64,000 nt of DNA from Alkalihalobacillus sp. TS-13 (GTDB lineage: Bacteria > Bacillota > Bacilli > Bacillales > Fictibacillaceae): contig NZ_JAHKSI010000001.1 in assembly GCF_019720915.1 (NCBI RefSeq), positions 310,001 to 374,000 on the forward strand, read 5' to 3'. A program made the position numbers and the translations under genes. The notes beneath the pieces were generated by a model. That model saw nothing but the letters and a program-made list of their open reading frames with translations, made no database searches and was not told the origin of the DNA. This document shows positions 28,239 through 37,205 of the stretch, piece after piece (the stretch's first letter is position 1; each line of letters begins with the position of its first letter).

Positions 28239-29547
28239 TCTCATCGGAATCGGGATCGGTCCGTTCAACCTGGGTATGGCTGCACTTTTAGAAGAAGTAC
28301 CTGAAATCAACGGACTGTTTTTTGAAAAGAAGGATGAATTCAATTGGCATCCTGGGATGTTGATTGACGGCACAACCCTTCAGGTACCGTTCTTCGCTGA
28401 TCTTGTCAGCATGGCAGATGTACGCAGTAAATACAGCTTCCTCCATTACTTACAAGAGCATGATCGGATGTATCACTTTTATTTCCTTGAGAAGTTCCAT
28501 ATCCCACGGAAAGAATACAACCATTATTGCCGATGGGTGGTGGACCAACTGGATAACTGCCTATTTGGAAGAAGTGTTGAACAAGTCCGAGCGCTCGAAC
28601 AAAATGGAGAGGAAATTTATGAAGTCGACGTATTAAATACAAACGGACAATCAATTGAAACATACCAGACGAGGCATTTATTGCTTGGAATCGGAACTTC
28701 ACCGTCTGTGCCGTCTTTCATGAAAGAGCATCTTGGCGAAACCGTCTTCCATTCTTCGGAATTTTTGAAACATAAGGAACGTTGCTTAGAAGCTGAATCA
28801 GTCACGGTGATCGGCTCAGGCCAGAGTTCAGCGGAGGTGTTCTATGATCTGGCGAAAGAGCAGGAACAAGCTGATTATTCCTTGGATTGGTTCACCCGTT
28901 CGAAGGGCTTTTTCCCAATGGAATACTCGAAGCTTGGTCTCGAATACTTCTCACCAGATTACACCGATTTCTTTTACAAGCTTCCGCAATTAAAAAAGGA
29001 CCGATTGATTGCAGAACAGGACCTCTTATACAAAGGGATCAGCACAGAGACGATCGCCGATATCTATGACCTTCTTTATGAGCGCACCGTCGGTGGGGAA
29101 ACACCGGAAATCCGCCTGCAAGCGATGACGGAAGCGTCCGATCTCCGCAGAACCGATCAAAGCTGGGAGCTGGAGCTGATCCATCGCCTGACAGAAGAAA
29201 CGATTACGAAAAGAACCGAGGTGGTCATACTCGGAACAGGCTATCAACCGACTATTCCCGCTTTCCTGGATGGTATTGGTCACCTGATCGACTGGGATGA
29301 TGTCGGTCGCTATCAGATTCAAGAAAACTATGAATTGAAAATGAACCAACCGATGTGTAACAAGATTTTCATACAGAATGGTGAGCTGCACACACATGGT
29401 GTTGGTGCACCGGACCTCGGATTGGGTGCTCACCGCAATGCGGTCATCATTAATTCCATGGCCGGTCCGGAAGTGTATCCAGTCAGGACGAAAAATGTAT
29501 TCCAGACATTCGGAATGGAAACTTCATGTATGCCGGCCAACGTTTAA
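28201..29547 (+). CDS. IucD/RhbE-type N-hydroxylating monooxygenase
   Basis: FAD/NADPH monooxygenase of 448 residues: FAD motif GIGIGPFNLGMAALL, NADPH motif VIGSGQSSAEVF and C-terminal LGTGYQPTIPAFL. In this operon the likely substrate is 1,3-diaminopropane, giving the hydroxamate nitrogen. The ATG at 28201 (GAGAGGAGG upstream) is preferred over an in-frame codon at 28180. Overlaps its neighbours at both ends. Confidence 0.92.
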   Translation: MTETVEKPKHIHDLIGIGIGPFNLGMAALLEEVPEINGLFFEKKDEFNWHPGMLIDGTTLQVPFFADLVSMADVRSKYSFLHYLQEHDRMYHFYFLEKFHIPRKEYNHYCRWVVDQLDNCLFGRSVEQVRALEQNGEEIYEVDVLNTNGQSIETYQTRHLLLGIGTSPSVPSFMKEHLGETVFHSSEFLKHKERCLEAESVTVIGSGQSSAEVFYDLAKEQEQADYSLDWFTRSKGFFPMEYSKLGLEYFSPDYTDFFYKLPQLKKDRLIAEQDLLYKGISTETIADIYDLLYERTVGGETPEIRLQAMTEASDLRRTDQSWELELIHRLTEETITKRTEVVILGTGYQPTIPAFLDGIGHLIDWDDVGRYQIQENYELKMNQPMCNKIFIQNGELHTHGVGAPDLGLGAHRNAVIINSMAGPEVYPVRTKNVFQTFGMETSCMPANV

Positions 29548-30731
29548 ACACATTCATCCTGTTCAGTTGCATCTTTCTGTTTGTCGGAACAGAAGTCTTA
29601 TTATCCCCATTCTATCCGCAGTTCTTTGAAAAAGTATTCGGAATAAAAGACTTGGGCTTCACAGGAATGTACGTGTTTTTATGCCGATTGACCGTCGTAC
29701 TTATTTCACCGATTTGGGGCTTGCTTTCAAAAAGGTACAATGCCAAACGGCTGTTGCTGATCGGCCAAACCGGAACGGCAATCGCGTGTGTGCTCATGGC
29801 GACGTCACAGACGGAAATGCAATTTCTCGTATTCTCGATCTGCCTGTTGTTTTTTAAAAGCAGTTACCTTTTATTGTACACGATTTTGCTCCAGCACGCC
29901 GGAAAAGGCAGAAAACGTGTCACAGGGCTGTACCATGCTGTTTTTCAATCGTCCGTGATCGTGGCGACACTTGCGAGCAGTTGGGTGATCCAACTTGAGG
30001 ATCCGCTCATCGTTTTCTGGTGGGCAGCAACATTGGATGCAGTGCAGGCAATCGTATGCTTTTTCATTTTTAAAAGGTTGAGAGCGTATGTTGCTGTTCC
30101 GCAAGACTTGGATACGACAGGTAACCGCGTTGGCAGTTTCGGTTTTCTCATGAAGATGGCGCTTATCATTTTCACGCTCCATTTTTCAGTGACACTCATC
30201 AGGCCATTTTTCACGTTATTTTCAGAACGGGAGCTGCATACTTCAGTATTCACGAGCAGCTTGCTGTTTTTGGTTCCGAGTCTCATGGCCGTTGTAGCAG
30301 CACCGTTGATCATGAAGTGCAAGTCCGATAAGCTCCCGTTCTTATATAAAATCGCTGGGATCACGCTGTTCATCAGCCTGTTTGTACAAGGATTCGTGGT
30401 GACGATACCGGTGTTCATCTTATTCAGGTGTCTGTTCGGGGTGTCGTTGGCAATCTGTCAGGCGAGCCTGGAAATCGTCCTTTTTCAGCGCGGCGGGAAC
30501 GTGCACTATCAATATGGAATCGTGTCTGCCTTTCAAAATCTGGGACTATTGCTTGCGCCGTTAAGTGCGACTTATCTTGTGGAAAGCCATTCGCTGCAAC
30601 ATCCTTTCATTTTTGCAGGTGTGGCGGCTGCCATTCATTTAGGTCTCGTTTTGCTGACGATTTATAGTAAAGCAGGTGTACAAGAAGAGAAAAGGATAGC
30701 AGAAGAGGAAAATCATCGGAATGTAGGATAA
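29526..30731 (+). CDS. MFS transporter, probable siderophore exporter
   Basis: Protein of 401 residues with about twelve helices and the MFS motif GLLSKRYNAKRLL. It overlaps the hydroxylase gene by 22 bases and precedes the second synthetase gene, so it belongs to the siderophore operon and most likely exports the finished product, as AlcS-like and RhtX-neighbour MFS proteins do. Direction of transport is inferred from context. Confidence 0.85.
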   Translation: MYAGQRLNTFILFSCIFLFVGTEVLLSPFYPQFFEKVFGIKDLGFTGMYVFLCRLTVVLISPIWGLLSKRYNAKRLLLIGQTGTAIACVLMATSQTEMQFLVFSICLLFFKSSYLLLYTILLQHAGKGRKRVTGLYHAVFQSSVIVATLASSWVIQLEDPLIVFWWAATLDAVQAIVCFFIFKRLRAYVAVPQDLDTTGNRVGSFGFLMKMALIIFTLHFSVTLIRPFFTLFSERELHTSVFTSSLLFLVPSLMAVVAAPLIMKCKSDKLPFLYKIAGITLFISLFVQGFVVTIPVFILFRCLFGVSLAICQASLEIVLFQRGGNVHYQYGIVSAFQNLGLLLAPLSATYLVESHSLQHPFIFAGVAAAIHLGLVLLTIYSKAGVQEEKRIAEEENHRNVG

Positions 30732-30755
30732 ATCACAAATGAAAGTAGGGATAAC

Positions 30756-32564
30756 ATGATATACAGCAAGGAAGTTGAACGTGTTTTGAAGGAAAAGAAC
30801 TGGCTCGTGGCCAATCAAAATCTGCTTGCGAAGATGTTAGCAGAGTATACGTATGAGGATATGATCCATCCTGATGTAATCGGTGAGAATTCTGATTGGA
30901 AAGTGTACGAGCTACCTGTATCTGAGAATAAAAAGTATAGGTTCAAAGCACAGCCGCGATTGTTCGACAGTCTAGACGTAGATGCGGCGTCGATCGAAGT
31001 CACTGTGGATGGATCCTGGAGAGATGCAAAGAGTGCAATCGAGTTTTTACTGGATATCCAGCCGAATATCGGAATGTCTGCAGAGACAGCTGGTCATCTG
31101 ATCAAAGAATTGAACCATACATTGCTTGCAGATACACATCTGCTCGCGAAGGATTCAAAAACATCCGATGAATTGGTAGATGAAGATTACAGCATGATTG
31201 AAGGTGAGATGAGCGGTCATCCCTGGATTACATACAATAAAGGGCGGATCGGGTTCGGCTATGATGATTATGTCGCATTTGCACCTGAAAACCAGCAGCA
31301 AGTGAAACTGCTATGGATTGCCGTCCACAAGGAAAGTGCAACCTTCCAATCCGTTGAAGGGCTTGCTTTTCAACACGTGCTGGCAGATGAGCTGAATGAT
31401 GCCGAAGTTGAGCGTTTTGAGCAAGTGCTAGCGGATAAAGGAGTGGAGAAGACGGACTATTTCTTCATGCCGATCCATGAATGGCAATGGAAGAATATCA
31501 TCATCCAAACCTTTGTAGAAGAGCTCGCTAAGAATCGTATTGTAGCGTTAGGTGAAGGGGATGACGTTTACCTGCCGCAGCAATCGATTCGGACGTTCGC
31601 CAATCAGACTGACAAGGAGAAGCATCATGTGAAAGTACCGATGAGTATCCTGAACACGCTTGTCTATCGGGGCCTTCCGTCAGAGCGAACGTTGATTGCA
31701 CCGAGAATTACCGAGTTCATCAAAGGGATCTATGAGAAGGATGCATTTTTAAAAGACGAATGCCAGGTGATTCTGCCTGGAGAGATTGCGAGTATCAACT
31801 ATGGTCATCCTCAATTTGAAGCGTTGAAGCATGCTCCTTATCAATACTTGGAGATGCTCGGGGTCATATGGCGTGAAAGCATTTATACGTATTTGGAAGA
31901 TGGAGAGCAGGCGATTACACTGGCGGCTCTCACTCATATTGATAAAAACGGAAAGCCATTCGTACAGAGCTTGATCGAGTCTTCCGGTTTGACGGCGGAA
32001 GAATGGATGAAAGATTTCTTCAAGACGGTTATGAACCCGTTGCTCCATTACATGTATCAATACGGCACGGTGTTTTCACCGCATGGGCAGAATACGATTC
32101 TGGTGTTGAAAGATCACAAACCGCATCGGTTGGCGGTGAAGGATTTCGTCGATGATGTCAATATCAGTGATCAGCCATTTGAAGAGCTCTCTGAATTGGC
32201 CGATGATCTGAAGGCTGTGTTACGGAGTGAGCCGCCTGAAGGTTTAACTCAGTTTGTTTTCACAGGGCTGTTCATCTGTCATTTGCGCTATTTATCAAAT
32301 GTGCTTGTACGTAATGGATTGATGGAGGAGAAGAAGTTCTGGGAGCTTCTTGCACAATCGATTCGTGGATACCAGGCGATGTTTCCGGAATTAGAGGAGC
32401 GTTACCGTTTGTTCGACTTCTTTAAGCCTCAGTTGACGAAACTGTGCCTAAACCGGAACCGCATGGTCGACTACGGATATGCAGAAGGCGACGACCGCCC
32501 GCACGCATCCGAATACGGCAAAGTGAACAATGCGCTAGCACAGTTTGAATTGATTGAAAAATAA
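30756..32564 (+). CDS. IucA/IucC family NIS siderophore synthetase (second, IucC/RhbF-like)
   Basis: Protein of 602 residues. Diagnostic stretches are GHPWITYNKGRIGF, PIHEWQWKN, QQSIRTFANQ, SILNTLVYRGLPSERT and HGQNTILVLKDHKP, typical of IucC-type enzymes that act on the citrate monoamide. It should complete the symmetric citrate-dihydroxamate. Last gene of the operon, 24 bases after the exporter and followed by a strong terminator. Confidence 0.93.
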   Translation: MIYSKEVERVLKEKNWLVANQNLLAKMLAEYTYEDMIHPDVIGENSDWKVYELPVSENKKYRFKAQPRLFDSLDVDAASIEVTVDGSWRDAKSAIEFLLDIQPNIGMSAETAGHLIKELNHTLLADTHLLAKDSKTSDELVDEDYSMIEGEMSGHPWITYNKGRIGFGYDDYVAFAPENQQQVKLLWIAVHKESATFQSVEGLAFQHVLADELNDAEVERFEQVLADKGVEKTDYFFMPIHEWQWKNIIIQTFVEELAKNRIVALGEGDDVYLPQQSIRTFANQTDKEKHHVKVPMSILNTLVYRGLPSERTLIAPRITEFIKGIYEKDAFLKDECQVILPGEIASINYGHPQFEALKHAPYQYLEMLGVIWRESIYTYLEDGEQAITLAALTHIDKNGKPFVQSLIESSGLTAEEWMKDFFKTVMNPLLHYMYQYGTVFSPHGQNTILVLKDHKPHRLAVKDFVDDVNISDQPFEELSELADDLKAVLRSEPPEGLTQFVFTGLFICHLRYLSNVLVRNGLMEEKKFWELLAQSIRGYQAMFPELEERYRLFDFFKPQLTKLCLNRNRMVDYGYAEGDDRPHASEYGKVNNALAQFELIEK

Positions 32565-32569
32565 GTGAA

Positions 32570-32599
32570 GAAACCACCTCTGTTAGGAGGTGGTTTTTC
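32570..32599 (+). terminator. terminator of the siderophore operon
   Basis: AAACCACCTC/GAGGTGGTTT stem with a TGTTAG loop and a T-run. Confidence 0.9.
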
Positions 32600-32713
32600 C
32601 TATTAGACAGATTTTCTCTAGCTGCGATATGAAAGGGGCTTTTTCTAAAAAGACTTAATTTAGGAGATTTTGTACCAAATTTAAGAAAAAGAAGCCCGTA
32701 TCATGTAAGACGT

Positions 32714-33337
32714 CTACTCGTAGTGCTTCTTCAACACGATTTTACGGTACATGCCGTTCATCATAACCGGTCTATCCTCTATTTTCATCATCGTATGGTT
32801 ATTTTTCTGAAACACATCTTCAAAGTCTACGCCAATATCTGTTCCGAGCACTGAGATGATCGGTCTGATCAACCTTTTCCCGAACGATATTTTTCCATCA
32901 GGAGGTGTGAATTTATCGAAAATGATCAATTCACCATTCTTGTTAAGCACTCGCTCCATTTCTCGAAAACAAGCTCCAGGATCTGGTACGACTGATAGAA
33001 TCAAGCTCGCGACGACATAATCAAATGTCTCTTCTTTAAAAGAGAGATTCTGAGCATCCATTTCTAAAAATCGGATGTGGCTATCCTTGAATTTGACCTC
33101 AGCCTTTTTCAACATATCACGCGAATAATCTATAGCCGTGATGTGCAAATGGTCCAAATCAATCAACTCCAAATCAGCTCCTGTCCCCACTCCTGCAAAA
33201 AGAACGGCGGATTCATCACGAAAAGTGGCAGCATCAAAAACGTTCGAACGAGCGGTACGGAACATCCCAGCATTAAAGATCGAATCATAGATCGGCGACG
33301 CTGCTTTATAAATGATTTTATTCCATGAATTGTTCAT
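32714..33337 (-). CDS. class I SAM-dependent methyltransferase
   Basis: Protein of 207 residues with motif I VLFAGVGTGADLELI, motif II ITAIDYSRDM and motif IV FDYVVASLIL, close in style to PmtA/UbiE-like methyltransferases. GGAGAAATCA precedes the ATG. Substrate unknown; it converges on the siderophore operon. Confidence 0.85.
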   Translation of the reverse strand: MNNSWNKIIYKAASPIYDSIFNAGMFRTARSNVFDAATFRDESAVLFAGVGTGADLELIDLDHLHITAIDYSRDMLKKAEVKFKDSHIRFLEMDAQNLSFKEETFDYVVASLILSVVPDPGACFREMERVLNKNGELIIFDKFTPPDGKISFGKRLIRPIISVLGTDIGVDFEDVFQKNNHTMMKIEDRPVMMNGMYRKIVLKKHYE

Positions 33338-33438
33338 TGATTTCTCCTACTCTCAATTTACTTTTCAATATACACGATATTACCGTATTTTGGTAAGATG
33401 GGGGTAGTGTATTTTTAAAAATGGGGGAGGCGGCAAAA

Positions 33439-33936
33439 GTGAATATGCATCCACAGTGGCTTTCAACATTCGAGGAAATGTGTGAGTGGGTTAGTTGTTT
33501 GCGCAGTATACCAGTTGAATTATGGCTTAAGCCGATGGATGAAGGGAAATGGTCGCCCGGTGAAATCATCAGCCACTTCTATTTTTGGGATCGATTCATC
33601 TATACTGAAAGATTATTAAAATTAGAAAGCAAAGACTTCAAAAGAGCTGATGTAGAGGAGATGAACAAAAATGCTGGGGACTACGCAAGTTCCGGGATAA
33701 GCAGGGAAGAGATCATCTCGATGTTCATCCAGTCCCGAATAGAGATCTGTCTTTTCATTCAAGGTTTGCCTCGCGAGCAACTGGAAGCCCCGTTCAAGAT
33801 TGGAGAGAATTCGATTACAATCAAGGGATATATTGAGGGGATGATCGAGCACGATCTGCATCATAAAAAGCAAGTTGAAGATTTTTTAACTCGCGAAGGA
33901 GATTTCAATGTCAATAATTCAGGCAGTGTTCATTAA
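33439..33936 (+). CDS. DinB superfamily protein
   Basis: Four-helix DinB-like protein of about 165 residues: N-terminal WLSTFEEM, KWSPGEIISHFYFWDR with the first metal histidine, and C-terminal MIEHDLHHKKQVEDFL with two more. Such proteins bind a divalent metal and include bacillithiol transferases. GGGGAGG is spaced for GTG 33439 rather than the ATG at 33421, which contains the ribosome site. A HAD-like remnant overlaps its end. Confidence 0.8.
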   Translation: MNMHPQWLSTFEEMCEWVSCLRSIPVELWLKPMDEGKWSPGEIISHFYFWDRFIYTERLLKLESKDFKRADVEEMNKNAGDYASSGISREEIISMFIQSRIEICLFIQGLPREQLEAPFKIGENSITIKGYIEGMIEHDLHHKKQVEDFLTREGDFNVNNSGSVH

Positions 33937-34048
33937 CTGTGATAGAACGTTCGGTGGTGGTACGGAAGTGGAATACCCAGGGGAATTCGTTCCATTTACT
34001 GGAGTTCTTAAAGCAATTCAAAGATTAAAACAGAATATTGGATGTTGA
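33908..34048 (+). pseudogene. HAD-superfamily hydrolase remnant
   Basis: Forty-six codons resembling the start of a HAD-IIIA phosphatase: IQAVFINCDRTFGGG stands where DxDGT should be, followed by EYPGEFVPFTGVLKAIQRLK. The nucleophile Asp is Asn and the glycine is Arg, and the frame stops soon after. It overlaps the DinB gene by 29 bases. Probably the 5' remnant of a decayed gene. Confidence 0.6.
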
Positions 34049-34065
34049 ATATCGAGAACTAGAAC

Positions 34066-34431
34066 ATGAAAAGACTTTTAAGTACTGGCATCATTCTTCT
34101 CCTCACAGTCATGATCTTTTTTTCGCCTGCAATATTCCAAGAAGGAAACCGATACCGCTTCTTTTGGCTATTAAAAAATTAGAGCAAACAGACAGAGGGT
34201 CCATACAGTTTGCTGAAACGGAAACCCATATTCGCTACATATCAAAAAACAAGAGGGAACACCGAGATGATGTCGTAAAAAAATGCTGCAAAAGATGGAT
34301 TGGTCATATAAAGATCAACTCGGCTCAGACTTGGTTTTTGAAAGTGGACCGAAACATTAACAATTGAGATAAGTCAATATTCGAAACCCTATTATTTATG
34401 GAAACTACCAAAGGAAATTCAACAAGAATAG
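34066..34431 (+). pseudogene. small exported protein gene broken by three frameshifts
   Basis: Starts MKRLLSTGIILLLTVMIFF (membrane or signal segment) at 34066 and then runs across three reading frames. Adding one A to each of three A-runs (about 34171, 34277-34283 and 34350-34352) gives one continuous protein of about 120 residues, ending PYYLWKLPKEIQQE at 34431. Family unknown. Either a true pseudogene or homopolymer undercalling in the sequence. Confidence 0.55.
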
Positions 34432-34444
34432 GAAGAACATAATA

Positions 34445-34632
34445 ATGTTTGAGGGATTTTTTTATTTGGCATTACTTCAATAATCTGTACGATCTTCATC
34501 GTCAATTTAATTACATTAGCGAAAAAAATTGTAAGGGAGGACGAAAGAACACTTCGTCCAACAATTTGGGTTACTGTTTCATTTATTTTCATCGTTTATA
34601 TGATCATAATAAGCAATGGTGCGATTTATTAA
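34445..34632 (+). pseudogene. small membrane protein gene with one frameshift
   Basis: ATG at 34445 behind AGGAAG gives MFEGFF; one extra T in the T-run near 34456-34467 would join it to a strongly hydrophobic frame containing TSIICTIFIVNLITLAKK and TIWVTVSFIFIVYMIII, ending at 34632. That gives about 62 residues with two membrane helices. Same kind of defect as the preceding gene. Confidence 0.5.
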
Positions 34633-34663
34633 GCAAATAAAATTCAAAGTGGTTCAGTTCGGA

Positions 34664-35116
34664 TCATTTATCCATGGACTCAATAAAACCTTTTCCGAAT
34701 TCAAGACATGCTTGTTCATCCTCATCCTCTGGTGTCAGTTCCACTTTCAATCCTTCTAGTACGATTTTTGCTCCAAGTTCAGACAGCTTGTCTTGTAAAA
34801 TATCAACTGCTGCACCGTACTGAGGATACATGGAGTCACAGGATCCGAATGTTGCAGCACGAATACCTGACAAATTAACATCCTCAAGGTCATCATAAAA
34901 GTCTTCCATCTCATCAGGAAGGTCTCCATCTCCCCAGGTATAGGATCCCAATAGGAGCCCATCATACGTTCTCAATTCATCTACTGAAATGTCATCGATA
35001 TCGATTTGTTTTTTGACGATCTCTATGTTGTCACTACGTAATCCACGTTCAATTAGGTCGGCCATTTCTTCAGTATTCCCTGACATACTTGCATACAGAA
35101 TCAATACACGTTTCAT
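34664..35116 (-). CDS. flavodoxin
   Basis: FMN-binding electron carrier of 150 residues: phosphate-binding loop LYASMSGNTEEMADLI near the N-terminus, then GSYTWGDGDLPDEM and TFGSCDSMYPQYG around the isoalloxazine ring. It replaces ferredoxin under iron limitation; B. subtilis YkuN is the closest known type. The ATG at 35116 with AGGAGTGG upstream is chosen, since upstream in-frame codons would cross the promoter. Two Fur boxes overlap that promoter. Confidence 0.93.
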   Translation of the reverse strand: MKRVLILYASMSGNTEEMADLIERGLRSDNIEIVKKQIDIDDISVDELRTYDGLLLGSYTWGDGDLPDEMEDFYDDLEDVNLSGIRAATFGSCDSMYPQYGAAVDILQDKLSELGAKIVLEGLKVELTPEDEDEQACLEFGKGFIESMDK

Positions 35117-35148
35117 ATCTACCACTCCTGTTAGATTTAAACTTTTTA

Positions 35149-35203
35149 ATTGATAATGATTATCAATATCTGCAGTATAATTGAGAATCGTTCTCATTGT
35201 CAA
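35149..35203 (-). promoter_or_regulatory. sigma-A promoter with two Fur boxes
   Basis: Minus strand: -35 TTGACA (35198-35203), 18-base spacer, -10 TATACT (35174-35179). One Fur box (TGAGAAC-G-ATTCTCA, 35182-35196) fills the spacer; a second near-perfect palindrome ATTGATAATGATTATCAAT (35149-35167) lies just downstream of the -10. Iron repression of flavodoxin is therefore very likely. Confidence 0.9.
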
Positions 35204-35253
35204 CAGGAATAAGAGTATAATAAAAACCAGCTCAAGTTCCGAATGAATGCGTC

Positions 35254-35348
35254 ATACGACAACTCTGGCCGAAAAATCCTGCTTATCTGTCCGTATAAAG
35301 GGTTTATACGACAACTCAGGCCGAAAAATCCTGCTTATTTGGCCGTAT
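35254..35348. repeat. 51-nt tandem duplication
   Basis: Two copies of a 51-base unit starting TACGACAACTC-GGCC and containing GAAAAATCCTGCTTAT, at 35255 and 35306. Each unit ends in CCGTAT, which can pair with its start. Specific to this gap. Confidence 0.75.
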
Positions 35349-35403
35349 GAAAGTCTCCTGGTTGAAGGAAGGTATGGAACCAGTACATAGGTAGGTCATC
35401 TTC

Positions 35404-36897
35404 TTATTGCGTTAGAGTATTGATTTCTGCTGCTGCTCGAATACCGGATTCAATCGCACCTTCGATCCAGCCGTGAAAAGAAGAGGTATGTTCCCCAGCA
35501 AAATGGATTCGCCCTTCCGGTTTTTTGATCACTTCATCAAACTCTGTATATTGATAAGGTTTAAATAATGTGAAACATCCACCGGAAAATTGATTTTGTC
35601 CCCAGCTGAAGGAAGTGCCATTTAGGAATTGTTCAAAAACGACAGGTCCGTGTACATAGGAAAGGATTTTCAGTGCTTCGTAAATCCGTCTGCCTTCAGG
35701 TAATGCGTCCCATAATGCTGTGTTATCTCCCCATGAATAACTGCCGAGCATCACGCCTGGCCCTGGAACACCGATATCATGACTTGGGTAATAGGCGAAT
35801 TGCGTCGGGAGATCAGTGGTCAAGCTTCCGCCGAAAAGCTTTTCTTTTTCCCAGAACTTATGCTTGAATTCAAGGCCGATTTTGGTCGAAGCGACATAAT
35901 TCAGTTCAGCGATCGCTTCTCTTTTATAAAAAGACATGGATTCATACGGCACGACCCGGACGAATTGGAAAATCGAAAATGGGATGGTTGTGATAACATA
36001 ATCCCCTCTTACTTCTTGCTTTTGACCAGTCAGTGGATTTTTGCCAGAAACGATGACCCCATCCGAGTATTGATTGATTCTTTCGACCAGGTTATTGAAG
36101 AAAACATTTCGTTCTAGTTGGGGCATGAATGACCAGGGCAACCGGTCATTTCCCCCTTTGATCTCATAATATTTCAGGTCTGCACTGTACAAGTTTGTGA
36201 CGATGTCTGTGACGATATCGCTGAATGATAGCTCAGGGAATCCTTCTATACCTAAAAGAACCTGGATGAAACGGATTTCTTCTGTATTCAAAGACCGTCC
36301 GAAAGGATTATTTTTCAAAAATGTTTCAAATGAGTACTGATCGTATTTTTCTCTGAGCTCCTTCCGTTCGGCAGGTGTCGCATTCTGATATAACTCGAAA
36401 AACGGCTCTACCGCTTCGGTGAAAATGGCAAATGCAGTTTGATTTTCATAGGCTTCTTGTACAGGAAACTGGAGGATACCAGGGTCTTCTTCATAAATTT
36501 TTTTACGGGTCAGAACGTTATTGACATAAAGGAGATCGTTCGGCGTACTGTTGATGAACTCGTTGATTGGAAGCTTGAACTTCTTGATATATTCAAGAAC
36601 CAATGGTTGGGTATTTGGGATTCTCATCGCCCCAGCATCAAGGTAATTCCCTCTTGTAAATGGTTCGCGGAGTGTATAGACCCTACCGCCGACCCGGTCA
36701 TTCCCTTCAAGGATTACAACTTGATGACCGGCTGCTTTCAAAAGAGAACCAGCAACGAGACCAGCCATCCCAGCCCCTAGGATTATGATTCTTTTTGGAT
36801 TTGAAGTAGATGGCAGACCTTCCCGGATGATGGATAACATTTCATCAGGGTAAGATGGTTCATCTCTTAAGAAAGATGTAATAAACCGTTTGGCCAT
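35404..36897 (-). CDS. flavin monoamine oxidase family protein (L-amino acid/amine oxidase)
   Basis: FAD-dependent amine oxidase of 497 residues. The N-terminal dinucleotide fold IIILGAGMAGLVAGSLL and EGNDRVGGRV, and the C-terminal HFAGEHTSSFHGWIEGAIESG, are the standard GMC-distinct amine oxidase signatures. It would oxidise an amino acid or amine to the imine with release of peroxide. No signal peptide. GGGGGG lies before the ATG. Monocistronic. Confidence 0.9.
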   Translation of the reverse strand: MAKRFITSFLRDEPSYPDEMLSIIREGLPSTSNPKRIIILGAGMAGLVAGSLLKAAGHQVVILEGNDRVGGRVYTLREPFTRGNYLDAGAMRIPNTQPLVLEYIKKFKLPINEFINSTPNDLLYVNNVLTRKKIYEEDPGILQFPVQEAYENQTAFAIFTEAVEPFFELYQNATPAERKELREKYDQYSFETFLKNNPFGRSLNTEEIRFIQVLLGIEGFPELSFSDIVTDIVTNLYSADLKYYEIKGGNDRLPWSFMPQLERNVFFNNLVERINQYSDGVIVSGKNPLTGQKQEVRGDYVITTIPFSIFQFVRVVPYESMSFYKREAIAELNYVASTKIGLEFKHKFWEKEKLFGGSLTTDLPTQFAYYPSHDIGVPGPGVMLGSYSWGDNTALWDALPEGRRIYEALKILSYVHGPVVFEQFLNGTSFSWGQNQFSGGCFTLFKPYQYTEFDEVIKKPEGRIHFAGEHTSSFHGWIEGAIESGIRAAAEINTLTQ

Positions 36898-37090
36898 AGG
36901 AATCCCCCCTTATCATTTAAAGTCTATTTACCATAAAATAGGAATATTACTATTGGACGTTATACCAAGAAAATTTGAATTTTAAAAAACTCCGTTTGAG
37001 ACAAGCTGATTTCAGACATCCTATTTCGTAAAGAGACAAAGTTGTGACGTCAATGATCGAGAAAGGTCAAAAAGCGAAAGGGGAATGGGA

Positions 37091-37189
37091 ATGGAACCTG
37101 AGAAGGCAATTGGGTTGATGCTGCAGTTCGGTATGTACACGATTGGGGTAATAACAGTCACAATTTTGATTTTGAACGCATTGACATGA
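37091..37189 (+). CDS. putative holin-like (type I) toxin
   Basis: ORF of 32 residues, MEPEKAIGLMLQFGMYTIG at its start, then a hydrophobic run to the C-terminus. The charged N-terminal followed by a LMLQFGM helix matches the small holin-like toxin peptides (Hol_Tox type) of Firmicutes type I systems. GGGGAATGGG precedes the ATG and an intrinsic terminator follows 20 bases after the stop. The antisense RNA expected for such a locus cannot be confirmed: I see no convincing minus-strand promoter. Confidence 0.55.
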   Translation: MEPEKAIGLMLQFGMYTIGVITVTILILNALT

Positions 37190-37205
37190 GGAATGCTATG
37201 TTTTT

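Noticed and set aside
34038..34367. 109-codon ORF after the HAD remnant as an intact gene
   Set aside because: Only its middle part fits a protein; the start and end belong to other frames of a frameshifted small exported protein gene.
35255..35350. CRISPR-like repeat-spacer pattern
   Set aside because: Only two units with almost no spacer between them and no cas gene in the window.
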